DNA of 64,000 nt from Heloderma charlesbogerti (GCA_026122225.1 JANEZZ010001412.1:496001-560000); one strand, 5' to 3'; positions 22,463-33,434 are shown, counted from the stretch's first letter. The notes: generated by a model from the letters alone, not told the origin. Made by a program: numbers and translations.

Positions 22463-22939
22463 TTGAGGGTCGGGGAGGGGGGGGTTGCCATGGTCTATAG
22501 GAATTCAATCTCCCTCTCCAGGCTTCCTGCTCATTCTAGTGCAGATCTTGAGTGTTTGTACCTTGTGCTGGGTACCTGGGACAGATTAGGGATTCTGTTG
22601 GTGTACTGCCCACCCTGCTGCCCATCAGACTCCCTGCCTGAGCTGACAGAGGTGGTTTCAGACTTGGTGTTGAGGACCCCTCGGATGATGGTCCTGAGGG
22701 ATCTCAACTTCCATGCCGAGGCCGCTGTATCCGGGGTGGCTCAGGACTTCATGGCCGCCATGACAACCATGGGGCTGTCCCAACATGTCATCGGCCCAAT
22801 GCATATAAAAGGACACACACTTGATCTGGTTTTCTCGACTGGGCAGGAGGATGGTGATCTGAAAGTGGAGGAATTAACATCCTTTGTCATGAAACATCCT
22901 TTGTTCACCCTTTGTCATGAACAGATCACTTCCTGCTGA
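22463..22939 (+). pseudogene. L2-like LINE endonuclease remnant
   Basis: The 158-codon frame keeps the C-terminal half of an AP-type endonuclease: LLVYCPP, a diverged LRDLNFHAEA where active copies have Gly-Asp-Phe-Asn, a TMGLSQHVIGP block, and KGHTLDLVFS. The N-terminal half and the His of the final Ser-Asp-His motif are missing or shifted out of frame (ITSC at the end of this frame; the next frame has lost the motif). Non-functional. Confidence 0.7.
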
Positions 22940-24464
22940 GGTTATGCTCCTGGCAGCCTTTCCCCTCTGCAAGGGTGGGGGACTTATTAAAATGGTCCAC
23001 CCCCAGAGATTAATGGATTCCGATGGATTCCAGAGGGCTCTGGGGGATTTTCCTGCTGGTATGGCTGGTGCTCCTGTCGAAGCCCAGGTCGCTCTGTGGA
23101 ATGCAGAGATGACTCGGGCGGTTGACACGATTGTGCCCAAGCACCCTCTCCCTCTGAGCAGAGTCTGGCCAGCTCCTTGGTATACACCTGAGCTGAGGAC
23201 AATGAAGCAAGACGTGAGACGGCTAGAATGCAGGTGGAGGAAAACTCATGCTGAGTCTGACCGAACACAGGTAAGAGCCCACTATCAAGCCTACTCTGTG
23301 GCAGTGAGGGTGGAAAAGAGACAGTTCTTTTCCACCAACATTGCATCTTCTCAGTGTCGTCCAGCGGAGATTTTCCAAGTGGTTCGTGGCCTGTTACATT
23401 CTGGGCCAGGGAGAGAGATGGTGGAACCCTCAGTAGCACGCTGTGACGTGTTTGTAAGGCACTTTGAAGATAAAGTCGCTCAGATTCATCATGAATTGGA
23501 CACCACCATTAATGCAGTTCCATTGGTAGAGGTGTTCAGAACACCATCTGGTCCAATTTTATTGGATGCGTTTCAGTTACTGAGGCCTGACGATGCGGAC
23601 AAGGTGCTTGGCCAAGTCCGATCGACCACTTGTGTGCTTGACCCTTGCCCTTCATGGCTTATTAAATCAAACAAGGAGGGGCTGTCCAGCTGGGTCCAGG
23701 AGGTTGTATATTCCTCCTTGAGAGAGGGAGTGGTGCCTGCCACTTTAAAAGAGGCGGTAATTAGACCACTCCTGAAAAAGCCTAACCTGGACCCAGAGGA
23801 TGTTAACAATTATAGGCCAGTGGCCAACATCCCCTTCCTGGGCAAGCTGCTTGAGCGGGTGGTTGTAGGACAGCTCCAGGCACTCTTGAATGAAACGGAT
23901 TATCTAGATCTATTTCAATCGGGCTTCAGGCCTGGTTTTGGAATGGAAACTGCCTTGGTCACCCTGTGGGATGACCTCTGCTGGGAGAGGGACAGGGGGA
24001 GTGCAACCCTGTTGATTCTCCTGGACCTCTCAGCGGCTTTCGATACCATCGACCATGGTATCCTTCTGGATAGGTTGTCTGGGTTGGGAGTTGGAGGCAC
24101 TGCACTACAGTGGTTCCACTCCTACTTGGATGGCCGATTCCAGAAGGTGGTGCTGGGGGATTATTGCTCTGTGCCATGGCAATTGTGCCATGAGGTTCCA
24201 CAGGGCTCTATTTTATCCCCCATGCTGTTTAATATCTACATGAAACCGCTGGGGGAGGTTATCTGGAGGTGTGGGCTGAGGTGCCATCAATATGCGGATG
24301 ACACCCAGCTTTACCTCTCTTTCTCATCAAAACCAGGTGAGGCAGCGGCTGTTCTTAATCAGTGTCTGGGCACGGTAATGGACTGGATGAGGGCCAATAA
24401 AAAAACTCAATCCAGACAAGATGGAGGTACTGTTAGTGGGTGGTTCGTCTGCCGGGCTAGGTGA
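22917..24464 (+). pseudogene. L2-like LINE reverse transcriptase
   Basis: The 515-codon open frame has motifs in order: NNYRPVANIPFLGKLLERVV, FQSGFRPGFGMETAL, LLDLSAAFDTIDHGILLDRL (first catalytic Asp), CHEVPQGSILSPMLFNIYM, and HQYADDTQLYLSF with YADD at 24291-24302. All three catalytic aspartates are present. The frame is cut at 24464 by a frameshift just past the thumb region. The true C-terminal domain continues at 24562-24783 and 24850-25131 in other frames, separated by stops near 24558 and 24783. Confidence 0.82.
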
Positions 24465-24561
24465 TATTCAACCTGTTCTGGAGGGGGTTGCCCTCCCCCT
24501 AAAGGATCAGGTTCGTAGTTTGGGAGTGCTCTTGGATCCAGAACTGTCACTTGAGGCATAG

Positions 24562-25131
24562 GTGAACTCAGTGGCACGGAGCACTTTTTATCAGCTTGGG
24601 CTGGTATACCAACTACGCCCTTATCTGGATAGTGATAGCCTAGCTACAGTTATCCATGCTCTGATAACTTCTCGTCTGGATTACTGCAATGCGTTATACG
24701 TGGGGCTGCCTTTGAAAACGGTCCGGAAACTTCAGCTGGTCCAAAATAGGGCAGCAAGATTGTTAACAGGGACTGGCCTGTGAGCTCATATTACGCCAGT
24801 ACTTTTCCAGCTGCACTGGCTGCCAGTCCATTTCCAGGCCCAATTCAAAGTGCTGGTGTTAACATTCAAAGCCCTTAACGGCTTGGGGCCAGGTTACCTG
24901 AAGGATCACCTCCTCCCATATGTGCCTGCCCTGACCTTAAGATCATTGTCAGCGGCCCTTCTCCGTGAACCTCTGCCAAAGGAAGTGAGGCAAGTGGCTA
25001 CTAGGAGGAGGGCTTTTTCTGCTGTGGCACCCCGGCTCTGGAATGGGCTCCCTAGTGAGGTACACCTGGCACCTACATTGTATTCCTTTCGGCGCCAGGT
25101 GAAGTCCTTTTTATTTTCCCAGGCATTTTAG
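24562..25131 (+). pseudogene. L2-like LINE ORF2 C-terminal region
   Basis: Two frames (24562-24783 and 24850-25131) hold the conserved tail: SRLDYCNALYVGLPLKTVRK, LQLVQNRAARLLTG, then RRRAFSAVAPRLWNGLPSEV and FRRQVKSFLFSQAF. They are separated by an in-frame stop and a degraded stretch at 24784-24849. Confidence 0.75.
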
Positions 25132-25362
25132 CATTTTAGCTTTCTAAATTTTTAGCTTTGCTGTTTTAAATCTGTATTTTAAACTCCTGCACTGCTGCTA
25201 GGTTTTATTGTGGTTGTATTGTTATATTGTGGTTTTAATGTTCTATATATTTTAAATTGTTTTATTGTGTGTTGTTTGGTTTTAATTTTTGTGAACCGCC
25301 CAGAGAGGTTCGGCTATTGGGAGGTATAGAAATGAAATGAATGAATAAATAAATAAATAAAC

Positions 25363-26734
25363 CTAGGTGTTGCATGCCAGAAGAAACTGAGCCACTGGCA
25401 AATAAAGAGGGTGGGATCAGCATGCTTAGAAAAACTCTGAGATTTGCAAAAGTACAAGAAAAACAACTTCTAAAGGGGCAACCCCCCTCCCAAAATAGCC
25501 CAGTGAGAACTGAACATAGTAACCACAGAATGCTGAGTATCGGTTGGAAAGGGAAATAGAAAATGGAGTGAAGTAGAGTGGAAGACAGAACAGCAGACTG
25601 GAACCCTAAATAGGAACACGCCTGTTAGAAGGTCAGGATACCCTGCAATATTTTGTTGAGGTCCTGCTTGTATTTCTTTATGGGGCTACTGCTGCAGCGC
25701 TGTGATGTTAGTAGGAGAACAAATTGTAACAGTAAGCGTGACTGCTAGCAATGTTAATACAATGTAGCTATAAAAACTTTCAATTACAAGTGAAAGCGGA
25801 AGAACTAGCAAGAGGGTTTGTTGTTGTTTTTAATCTCTCAGCTCTGGGAGAAGCATTTTAAGGTTAAAATTTCTTCATTTCATGAATTAGTAAAGTCAGA
25901 ATTAATTTAAAATTTCAAAAAGGCTCTGTAAAGGGAGACAAATCAAAGGCAAGCATTGAGTGACAGCGAAGATGTGTTTATGCAAAATAAACACCTTGGG
26001 CTTCAGTATTAAAGCTGAGGAGTGGAATCCTGCTTCCTTTGATCACAATGCGCAGAAGGGTTACCAGATCAAAATTTCAAAAATAAGGAGCTGTCTTGGA
26101 GCAGAGGTGTCTGTTCTGCACAGCTGGATTCTGAATAAAGGAATCCATTATGGGCTAGAGATGTCTCATGTTCTAAAAGATGCCTCGAAAGAGCATTTCC
26201 AAACATTATCTTAAGCAGGCCTATAGCCAGAAATTCTTTGGTGAGGGGACCTACTTGGGGGGTGGGGGAGATGAGGAATCACTGTAGAAGAGTCAGAACA
26301 TAAATAGAAGTAGCCTAATATGTTTAACGTTATTTAAGTGTATTCTGTCTTAGTGATCAGTTGGTTAGAATACATGATTTCCCCTTTATCTTCCTAAATT
26401 AAAGTGCTAGAGACTTTTTTAAAAATGAAAATGTAGGGCCTGGGGTTGGACCTTTCCTGCAGGGGCCTGCCCTCCTAGAGAGGCCTGGGGCCACCACCCG
26501 GCATCATTGGGCAGACACCAGGGCTGACCACTGCTAAGGGTCCCCTTTTCTGGTGCTACAATGAGCATGGTGGGTCAGAGCTGTCATCTACATTTCTGCC
26601 ACCTGCTATGTCAGGGGCACTCCAGGACATTGTAGAAAACTGAAATGGCAGCTCCTTTCCACTGTGGTGCCCATCAAAATGTCACTGGGCCCCTGCTCTG
26701 GGGACAGCAGCAAAGTAGGAGGGGTTTAATTAAT
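25363..26734. other. Intergenic sequence, no gene recognised
   Basis: No repeat family assigned apart from a weak relative of the 9930 inverted-repeat arm near 26625-26660. Frames up to 84 codons have no domain. Confidence 0.45.
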
Positions 26735-26829
26735 TAATTTCATTTCAATACATGATTAATTAATGTCATTACTTTACTGCCCAATAGATGAAGCTCTCTG
26801 GGTGGTTCACAATAGTTAAAACCTGCCTG
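26735..26829 (-). mobile_element. L2-like LINE 3' tail
   Basis: 'ctgcccaatagatgaagctc' and 'tctgggtggttcacaatag' are the reverse complement of the L2-like 3' end found at 62828-63150. Confidence 0.7.
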
Positions 26830-26945
26830 GTCCTTAAGATCTTCTGGAGAGGTTCTTCTTTCGAGACCGCCATCCTCAGAGGTGTGTTTGGTGGCAGCAT
26901 GAGAGAGGGCCTTTTCAGTGGCTGCTCCCAGGCTGTGACGCTGCA
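26830..26945 (+). mobile_element. L2-like LINE ORF2 end fragment, opposite orientation
   Basis: 'gtgtttggtggcagcatgag', 'agagggccttttcagtggct' and 'gctcccaggctgtg' match 11915-11970 on the plus strand. It lies head-to-head with the preceding tail, so two insertions or a rearrangement are involved. Confidence 0.6.
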
Positions 26946-27066
26946 TGACAGGGATATATTTATGATGCTCAGTGCAGCCACAAAATTCTGCTGATCAGAA
27001 AAGTCTACCTGTGCATAAAACTGACAGGTACAGATTTATTAGGGTGAGTGCACGAACAACAACCAA
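26946..27066 (+). repeat. 121-bp direct repeat, family E (left copy)
   Basis: It starts 'tgacagggatatatttatga' and ends 'acaaccaa'. It matches 28193-28313 at 116 of 121 positions without gaps (counted by eye). The homology begins and ends abruptly at both copies. Confidence 0.85.
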
Positions 27067-27159
27067 GGGAGGCTGGGGCTGGGAGGCTGGGCCATTGGTG
27101 TCATGTGCACCAATAGTTATGATTGCAGTATGATAATGGGAAAACTGCGATGTGTAAAT

Positions 27160-27735
27160 TCAGCCTAGATTCACTTTCTCTCTAGAGCCTCATGTGGCGC
27201 AGAGTGGTAGTTAGCAGTATTGCAACCGAAACTCTCCCCACGACCTGAGTTCGATCCCAGTGGAAACCGGGTCTTGGGTAGTTGGCTCAGGTCGACTCAG
27301 CCTTCCATCCTTCCGAGGTCGGTAAAATGAGTACCCAGCTTGCTGGGGGAAAGGTAGTCACGACTGGGGAAGGCACTGGCAAACCACCCCGCTATAGTCT
27401 GCCATGAAAACGCCAGCGCAAGCGGAATCCCTCTAGGGATCAGTAATGACCCAGTGCTTGCACAGGAGGAACCTTTCCTTTCCTTTCCTTTCCTTTCCTT
27501 TCACTTCCTCTCTGCTGTCTGGCAGGCAAATACTGCTTTATTCAAGAAGGCCTTAGGCCCGTAAGTGGGTCTGTGGGTTGGGTGCTATTTTTATTTTATT
27601 ATTGTTGTGTTTTTAATTGCGTTTTAATGCATTTTATTGTTTTAATCTATTTTAAATTGTTTTTGTAAGCTGCCTTGAGTGCAATTTTTTAGTAGAAAGT
27701 TGGGATATAAATCAAATATATACATAAATAATGAA
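27160..27735 (+). mobile_element. L2-like LINE 3' end interrupted by a SINE
   Basis: After the SINE, 'ctgctgtctggcaggcaaat', 'ttgtaagctgccttgagtgc' and 'gggatataaatcaaatat' match the L2-like ends at 11845-12232 and 34998-35132. Removing the SINE and one target duplication joins the two sides. Confidence 0.7.
27184..27500 (+). mobile_element. tRNA-derived SINE of squamate type
   Basis: It has a tRNA-like head with A-box TGGCGCAGAGTGG (27195-27207) and B-box GAGTTCGATCC (27247-27257), then a body with 'ccttccatccttccgaggtc', 'ggtaaaatgagtacccagct' and 'aaggcactggcaaaccaccc', and a (TTTCC)n tail. It is flanked by a 13-bp target-site duplication with one mismatch (27171-27183 and 27501-27513). 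It would be transcribed by RNA polymerase III and moved by a LINE in trans. Confidence 0.85.
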
Positions 27736-28192
27736 TCCATAAAATACAACAACCTGACAAAACATGGTATAAAACTTGCAGAAAAGCTACCATTTAAAAT
27801 ATAAAATGGAAGTTTAAAGGGAAAAAAGGGGGTGGTGGATGGAAACCACCAGCAGAGTGAAGATCTAAAAATACAGTAAGAGATTTAAAACAATGAAAAC
27901 TGAAGAACTAAAATGCCTGGGAAAATTAAAATGTCTTCTCCTGGTGCTGAACAGACCACAATGTAGGCACCAGGCGAGCCTCTCTGGGGAGGACTTTCTA
28001 CAACTGGGGTACCACAACAGAAAAGGCCCTCTCCTTGGTAGCCACCCACCTCTCTTCATTGGGTGGGGGCACATCTAGAGGGCACTAGGCTGGGGAATGC
28101 TGCTCTACATAACAAGCCCTCACAGTTCTTCCTTTAGCAAGTTCCTTTCTTAACTTACACTGAGAAATGTCAGTGCTCCTGTTATTCAAGCC
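27736..28192. other. No gene; probable degraded L2-like sequence on the minus strand
   Basis: 27890-28060 read in reverse resembles the end of an L2-like ORF2 and 3' UTR ('gagagggccttttctgttgt' in reverse), but it is too diverged to bound. Confidence 0.35.
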
Positions 28193-28313
28193 TGACAGGG
28201 ATATATTTATGATGCTCAGTGCAACCACAAAATTCTGCTGATCAGAAAAGTCTACCTGTACACAAAACTGACAGGTACAGATTTATTAGGGTGAGTGCAC
28301 TAACGACAACCAA
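28193..28313 (+). repeat. 121-bp direct repeat, family E (right copy)
   Basis: Same length and orientation as 26946-27066, with five substitutions. Flanking sequences on both sides are unrelated to those of the left copy. Confidence 0.85.
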
Positions 28314-28611
28314 AACATATCTACTTTGTGCTGGGAATTGTGACACGGATAAATTGGTGATGAACTGACCAACAGAGCAAACAACACTAGCCCTACTCCT
28401 TATGTCTCTGGACCCTCTTACGTTTCTGCACCAGGCACTTTTCATAGGTGTGCTCCCTGACTGGAAGAAGGCAGGTCCAGAGTATTGCAGAGATACAATG
28501 GTCAGCTTCTTTGAAGTGTGGGTAATTCTGCTGTGGTTTGACAGTGGGAGTGACTCCATCACACCTGATGTGGCAGAATGACCCAGCAAAGGTAGACTGG
28601 AAGGAGTGAGA
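28314..28611. other. Intergenic sequence, nothing recognised
   Basis: No repeat or gene identified. Confidence 0.4.
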
Positions 28612-28745
28612 CTAGGGGGTGGGGAACCTTTTTCAACTGGAGGGCCAAATTGCAAAATGGGAAGGTCTCACGGGCTGCATTCTATCTGTGGGCAGGGCCA
28701 GAGACAGAGTGGGTGGGGCCACATGTGATTATTACCATTTTAAGC
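28612..28745. repeat. Dispersed repeat, family L (copy 1)
   Basis: 'gggggtggggaacctttttc' followed by 'aactggagggccaa'. It shares its start with 55746-55830. Common short interspersed sequence, class unknown. Confidence 0.45.
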
Positions 28746-28805
28746 CTACTCAGAAGTAAGCAGGACAAGGCTTCCACATGTCTTCTCAGAAGTAAGAAGG
28801 ACTGA
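28746..28805. repeat. Family B-like repeat
   Basis: Two tandem-like 'ctcagaagtaagcaggac' and 'ctcagaagtaagaaggac' blocks resemble the inner half of family B. Confidence 0.45.
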
Positions 28806-29570
28806 ATCACTCAGCAGCATTTTCAAATGCCACCCCAAATGCCAAGCATCCGCATGTCTACTCGCAAGTTAGCAGGTCTCCTGCCTGTAAAATGCATAGC
28901 TCAAAACCTTTGCAACAGCTCAGTTCTTTGCAGGCTAGTTAAAGGTTGCCTTCAAATTTGAATTGCCTTCAAATACTGTCTTAGCTCCAATCAGGGATTG
29001 GAAATAAGAGCAAAAGAAGCTTGCAGGGTTGATGGAGGATCCTGGGCTGTAATCCACCATGATAGAGGTTCCTGATCCCACAGCGAAGCCAACCCGAAGA
29101 CTCAAAGCAGGTGGATGGGTACTTGAGGTTCACAGGTCGAGCTGTGTGCAGATGGCCTCTTGAAATTCTCCACCTAACTTCTGGGCACAAAATTTGGGAG
29201 ACAATTTCACCTGATTTCTCCAGGGAGAGGAGAAATTCTTAACAGTTTCTCTCAGGTAGAGCTCCCCATTGGCAAGACTTGTAACACAGCTTCTTTCTTT
29301 TTTAGTAAGGGTTTTGGGGGTTTTCACACTGCAACAGCATCAACTGTCTTGGCAGGCGGGCCCACAGTTTGCATCCACCGCAATGCAGGTGGGGGCAGAG
29401 TTGTGTCTAGCTCCAGGGACAAGGTGGACATAGTGCTCTGCCACAATCTGTCCTCCAGTTTCCTGAAAGGTTTCTCCTGCCATGATAGAGACTTCTATTG
29501 CTTTGCCTCATTCAGGATGCTTTATAATTTTTGTGTGTGGTGTTCTTGAGCTTACCAAATCACAGCTAGC
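28806..29570. other. Intergenic sequence, no gene recognised
   Basis: Domain-free short frames only. Confidence 0.45.
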
Positions 29571-29892
29571 CTCCCAGGCTGCCCACAAATCCTGATCTGA
29601 AAAAATCCCATGGGAGGAATTACCTCATGGTGCCTTAAACTGGGCTTTAATTGAAGTGTAGGAAGCTGAGGGCAGGCAGCCAGAGAGGTGATTGTACCAT
29701 AAAAACCAGGACATTTGCACTCACTCCTTGGCCACCTTCTAAGTAAGGTAAGCCCAAGAACTGCAAACCCAACCCATGACAATGTCTCTGAAATGTCTTC
29801 ACCGTTGAATTTCTTTTTGAAAGCAATTTATCTTCTATCAAATTGAATGAGAATGGTCGAAAAAAAATGTGGGAGAAATTTTCGGCACAACA
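29571..29892. repeat. Unclassified repeat, family D (copy 1)
   Basis: It aligns in the same orientation with 47564-47892. Shared blocks are 'ctcccaggc', 'ggctttaa-tgaagtgt', 'aataaggtaagc', 'aacccaacccatga', 'ttgaatttctttt' and 'aaaaaatgtgggagaaatt' with 'ggcaca-cact'. The frames on the minus strand are related between copies only because the DNA is, with no recognisable domain. Confidence 0.65.
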
Positions 29893-29946
29893 CTATTCAC
29901 AGGAGCTTTTAATTATTTAATTTCTCACTGCTCACTAGCAGTGCAT

Positions 29947-30060
29947 GGGAAGGAGCTGTAGGAGTGACAGAGCAGATGTTTGCATGCAGACAGCCCCAGG
30001 TTTAATCCCTGGCTGGCATCTCCAAGCAGGGCTGTGAAAGAGTTGTGGCAGTCCCGAAAA
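29947..30060 (+). mobile_element. tRNA-headed SINE, family M
   Basis: 'gtttgcatgcagacagcccc', then the B-box-like 'aggtttaatccctgg', then 'catctccaagcagggctgtg'. This matches the second half of a tRNA-like head plus the start of the SINE body. Diverged. Confidence 0.6.
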
Positions 30061-30793
30061 GCTACCACCACACTCCTGAGCTTGACAGAATAAGCACACT
30101 GTTTGCTTTGAGAACACACACAAAGGGGGATTCACACATGCAAAGAGCAGCAGGGCTGTCCCTCTGGCTCCCCCACCCTCATCCATGTAGAGCATCTGCA
30201 AAAGAGATGTCTAAGGGGTGTGAAATAATATAACCCATGAGGCTGACATTAACAATTCACAGTTGACCATTCTGATATTATAGAGTCTCCTTTATTATGA
30301 TTATTACCCATTATTGATGGGTGAAAACTTGGAACTTGATGATGGAAGAGTAAAATAAAAATCAAATGCATTATACTACTTCCAAATAAGTAGGAGTAAA
30401 AGTGTTTGGCCAGACATCCAGACACTGGCTACCAGCCCCTAGCAGCAATTTATTTAATGGGCTACTTATTGATATTAATTCACAATTGGCTGCATTTTTA
30501 CCTGATGTGAATAAAACTATCAGAAAACTGAAGGATAATATTCACAACTGCAGAGGAGGAAAAATACAACCAAGGAGTCCAAATTCCAGCTACCAAAATG
30601 CCAAAGAACAACTTTTTCCAGACAGATTTTAGCCCCTTTCTCAACTTGTGGTATGGGAGTCTCTGCTGGGTTAAGAGAAACCTGGGGCTAGATGGGAGTA
30701 ATCTGTTCTGTGGTTCCTGTCTGCCAGCATTGCTAATCCACAAGCTGGGATAGCGCTGGCATGGGGAGGATCCATTGGATAAGCTTCTCACAT
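30061..30793. other. Intergenic sequence, no gene recognised
   Basis: AT-rich at 30240-30540. Frames up to 123 codons lack domains. Confidence 0.45.
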
Positions 30794-31141
30794 TGGTCTT
30801 TTCTACATGAAGCTTTAATGCACTGTGTCTACTTTTGGTTTTGCCACAGAACTGAGATCTGAACGCCACACAAAGTGCATTTCCTTTCCTGCCTTTCCAC
30901 TACATAACATCTAGGTGGCACTGTGGTATAGTGGAATTGCGCAAATACATGAGCAAAAAAGCACTTTCTTCCACTTTCACAATTAAATGTCGCATTTTCC
31001 CTGCTCTAAAAAAACTCACTGAAAGTGCTCTTTAGACACAGAAACAAAACTGGAGGATCAAGTCATTGTCTAAAGAACCCATAAACAACTGTGAGTTGGG
31101 AATGATGAGCGCACAATAAATGCCTGATGTGGAAAAGCTCA
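30794..31141 (-). mobile_element. MITE-like element, family H (copy 2)
   Basis: Ends 'ttggtcttttctacatgaag' and 'cctgatgtggaaaagctc' are inverted copies. The interior is the reverse complement of 10342-10677 with good alignment throughout ('tccactataccacagtgcca' in reverse, 'gacacagaaacaaaactgga' forward). Confidence 0.72.
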
Positions 31142-31285
31142 TTATCTCACCAACACAGGAACAACACTGTGAAAGTGCCCATGTCATACCCTGGCATAAT
31201 GTGAGAAGCTGGAAATGTATCCCAACAGACTTTCCATGTGATAATGCACAGCTATTCACTCATTTGTTGCCTGGAGTCCAGACAT

Positions 31286-31350
31286 CTTTCTCTAAGTCCT
31301 ATTATTTTCAGTGGAGCTTACTCCCAGGTAGCTCCACTGTAACAGATTGC
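31286..31350. repeat. Family B repeat (partial)
   Basis: 'cagtggagcttactcccagg' and 'aacagattgcagtc'. Confidence 0.5.
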
Positions 31351-31354
31351 AGTC

Positions 31355-31418
31355 TTCTCTCTCTCTCTCTCACACACACACACGCGCGCACACACAGAGC
31401 GAGGGAGAGAGAGAGAGC
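31355..31418. repeat. Compound microsatellite (CT)n(CA)n(CG)n(CA)n(GA)n
   Basis: A CT tract, a CA tract with a CGCGCG core, then a GA tract, so the outer CT and GA blocks can pair with each other. Confidence 0.9.
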
Positions 31419-31419
31419 G

Positions 31420-31981
31420 CACTAGGCAAATAGTCTAAGGTTCATAATATCTGGAAGAGCTTATCAAGAATAGCCAAGGTAACTGTGCTCAAAGGAAGAA
31501 TTCACAAAATGCCTTCACAGAAACCCATAGTGATAAATGGAATGATAGCAACTTGAAGCAGTAAGAATGGCATCTTAGATGTTAAATTAGGCCATAGTGC
31601 CATGTCTGTCCAAGGGTAAGTGGGCAAGGGAAAAGAGAACATTTTATTATCATCAGAGCTAGTTTTCTGCAAACTGAGTGAAAAAGGCAAGCAACATCTT
31701 GATGGCTGTATCTTAGCAACAGGAAGGGGGATCAAATTAATTTTTAATAAGCAACAGCTTAAATTTTCAGAGTGCAAGAGAGTTCTTGAAGGCATAAACT
31801 CAGATTTGGGGGTGGGGAGTAGAAGCTTAAGCTGAAAGGGAGCCCAGGGTTGATTAGGTGCAAACTTCTATCCTGATCAGAAAAATCTACAGTGCTGTTT
31901 TTCTGGACAGGTGCTTCTGCAGCTTTTTGTTACCAACTTCCAAGGAAGGAGGTTCCACATACTCTCCAGGTAGCTAATTAC
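31420..31981. other. Intergenic sequence, no gene recognised
   Basis: No domain in frames of up to 97 codons. 31872-31905 has a block ('ctgatcagaaaaatctac') like the middle of the 121-bp repeat. Confidence 0.4.
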
Positions 31982-32048
31982 ATTGCTTATTCATTTATTT
32001 ATTGCATTTCTCTACTGCCCAATAGCTGAAGCTCTCTGGGCGGCTTAT
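31982..32048 (-). mobile_element. L2-like LINE 3' tail
   Basis: 'ctgcccaatagctgaagctc' and 'tctgggcggctta' with the reversed (AAAT)n tail. Confidence 0.7.
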
Positions 32049-32084
32049 TTATTTATTCTTACAGGAGAGATGCTGTCTACAATA

Positions 32085-32215
32085 TTTCATTTTTCAGCAG
32101 TGGTGGGGAACGCATGGTGTGCCAGACTTTGTCGGACTGCAACTCCCTAGCCAGCATAGCCAATGATGACAGTCCAACAATGTCCAGAGGGCCACAAGGA
32201 GCCATCCCTGTTTTA
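32085..32215. repeat. Fold-back repeat, family A
   Basis: 'cggactgcaactccctagcc' on the left, 'agtccaacaatgtccagagg' on the right. Confidence 0.65.
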
Positions 32216-32349
32216 CAGTCTATTTTAAAGCACTTCTTTGTGTCCTAAGCAAATACAGTAAACCACCCTATCCCTTCTTCCCAGCGTCCTTGAAATACTT
32301 TGAAAACTGTCAGCAGATCCTCACTTGACCCATCCAAATATTCCATGTC

Positions 32350-32495
32350 CTAAGACAAATTCCCCAACACGATGCACTCCAGATGCTGAGGACTACACCT
32401 CCGATTATCCTTGGCCATTTGCCATGCTGGCTGGGGCTGATGGGAGTTATAGTCCAAAACATCTGGAGAACACTGCATTGGGAATGCTATTCTAT
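32350..32495. repeat. Fold-back repeat, family A
   Basis: 'cactccagatgctgaggact' pairs with 'gttatagtccaaaacatctg' around 'gccatgctggctggggctga'. Confidence 0.7.
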
Positions 32496-33434
32496 GGGCT
32501 GGTCTATACATTCAGGAGCATCTAACAGTCAAGCTCTTTTTGAAATGCACCACTTTTTTTTCCAAATGATTTTTTTCCACGGAGGGTTATTTCAGAGTTT
32601 CATTTGTTTGCAGGTGGTTTCAGTCTTGTGCCCAAAACTGTATCTCTAGCTGTCAAAAAAGAAAGATCAGATTAGGGGAAAGCAAGCTTCTCAACAACCC
32701 CAAGAAAAAGGAAGAGGAGTCCCAATTCTGCTAAACACAGCTTATGAGGATATGCGCTTGTAAAGTTAGCAACAACTTTTACTTTCCAACTGGAACCCGA
32801 GGTAAGCATTGTTATTGTGTGTCGATATCATAAATGTGTTATGGGGAAACTGCTGAAAAAGAAAAAGCTGGAAACTATTAAAATTGTCTCAGCTCACTTC
32901 AGATGTTGAACGTTTCAAATTCTCCCACTTCATGCTTAGACATTTTTTCTAAATAGCCTAGCATTAGGACACATGTTCTCCCACATATTTAAAAAGGAAG
33001 AGGTGAAGCACAAGTAATTGAAGTTTTAAAAAACAAAACCCTAAAACAAACAGCTTTTAAAACAGTCAGTGAATCAGAGGAAACCTGGGAAAAAATCAGA
33101 CTTGCCCAGATGTTCGATGTGTAATCTTTGCCCTGTGCCACAGGGCTTCTCAGAAACATTTGAAATTCAAACTTCATCCAGAGCTGCTGGTGCCATCTGC
33201 TATGGGCTGTCGCCTGTGCTATCACCATTCCATAGCACAAGCGACAGCTGCGATATTGGTGTGGACATGTGGAGGAAATCACCACTCTCCAGGTTTGGTG
33301 GTTCTATAAGGAGAGAGGACAGAGCTAAAACCTGCCTGGAAGCCATGCCCCTGCTCTCAAAGCTCTACCCCGAATCCAAAGATATATGGGGCAAGCAATG
33401 CCTACTTAGCACTAAGGGAAATGCTCTCAGACCA
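32496..33434. other. Intergenic sequence, no gene recognised
   Basis: Contains a strong small hairpin at 33207-33247 (listed separately). Frames up to 179 codons on the plus strand run into the family H element and have no domain. Confidence 0.45.
33207..33247. repeat. 16-bp inverted repeat hairpin
   Basis: CTGTCGCCTGTGCTAT (33207-33222) and ATAGCACAAGCGACAG (33232-33247) pair at 15 of 16 positions with a 9-nt loop. Confidence 0.75.

Larger units (their letters stand above)
21790..25362 (+). mobile_element. L2-like LINE (CR1/L2 group), nearly full-length
   Basis: The order is a 5' leader (21790-22460, boundary approximate), an endonuclease remnant (22463-22939), reverse transcriptase (22917-24464), a C-terminal tail in two frames (24562-25131), then a T-rich 3' UTR. 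It ends with 'cagagaggttcggctattgg' and an (AATA)n tail. It lies 31 bp after the Bov-B target-site duplication. I call it L2-like from its RT motifs (DLSAAFDTIDHGILLDRL, HQYADDTQLYLSF) and 3' end; a phylogeny could move it to a neighbouring clade. Several frameshifts make it inactive. Confidence 0.8.

Noticed and set aside
27195..27257. tRNA gene
   Set aside because: A- and B-boxes are present, but the cloverleaf is degenerate and it continues into a SINE body with a target-site duplication.
26946..28313. LTR retrotransposon bounded by 121-bp repeats
   Set aside because: The interior is L2-like LINE and SINE sequence. There is no primer-binding site, polypurine tract, gag or pol, and the repeats lack TG...CA ends.
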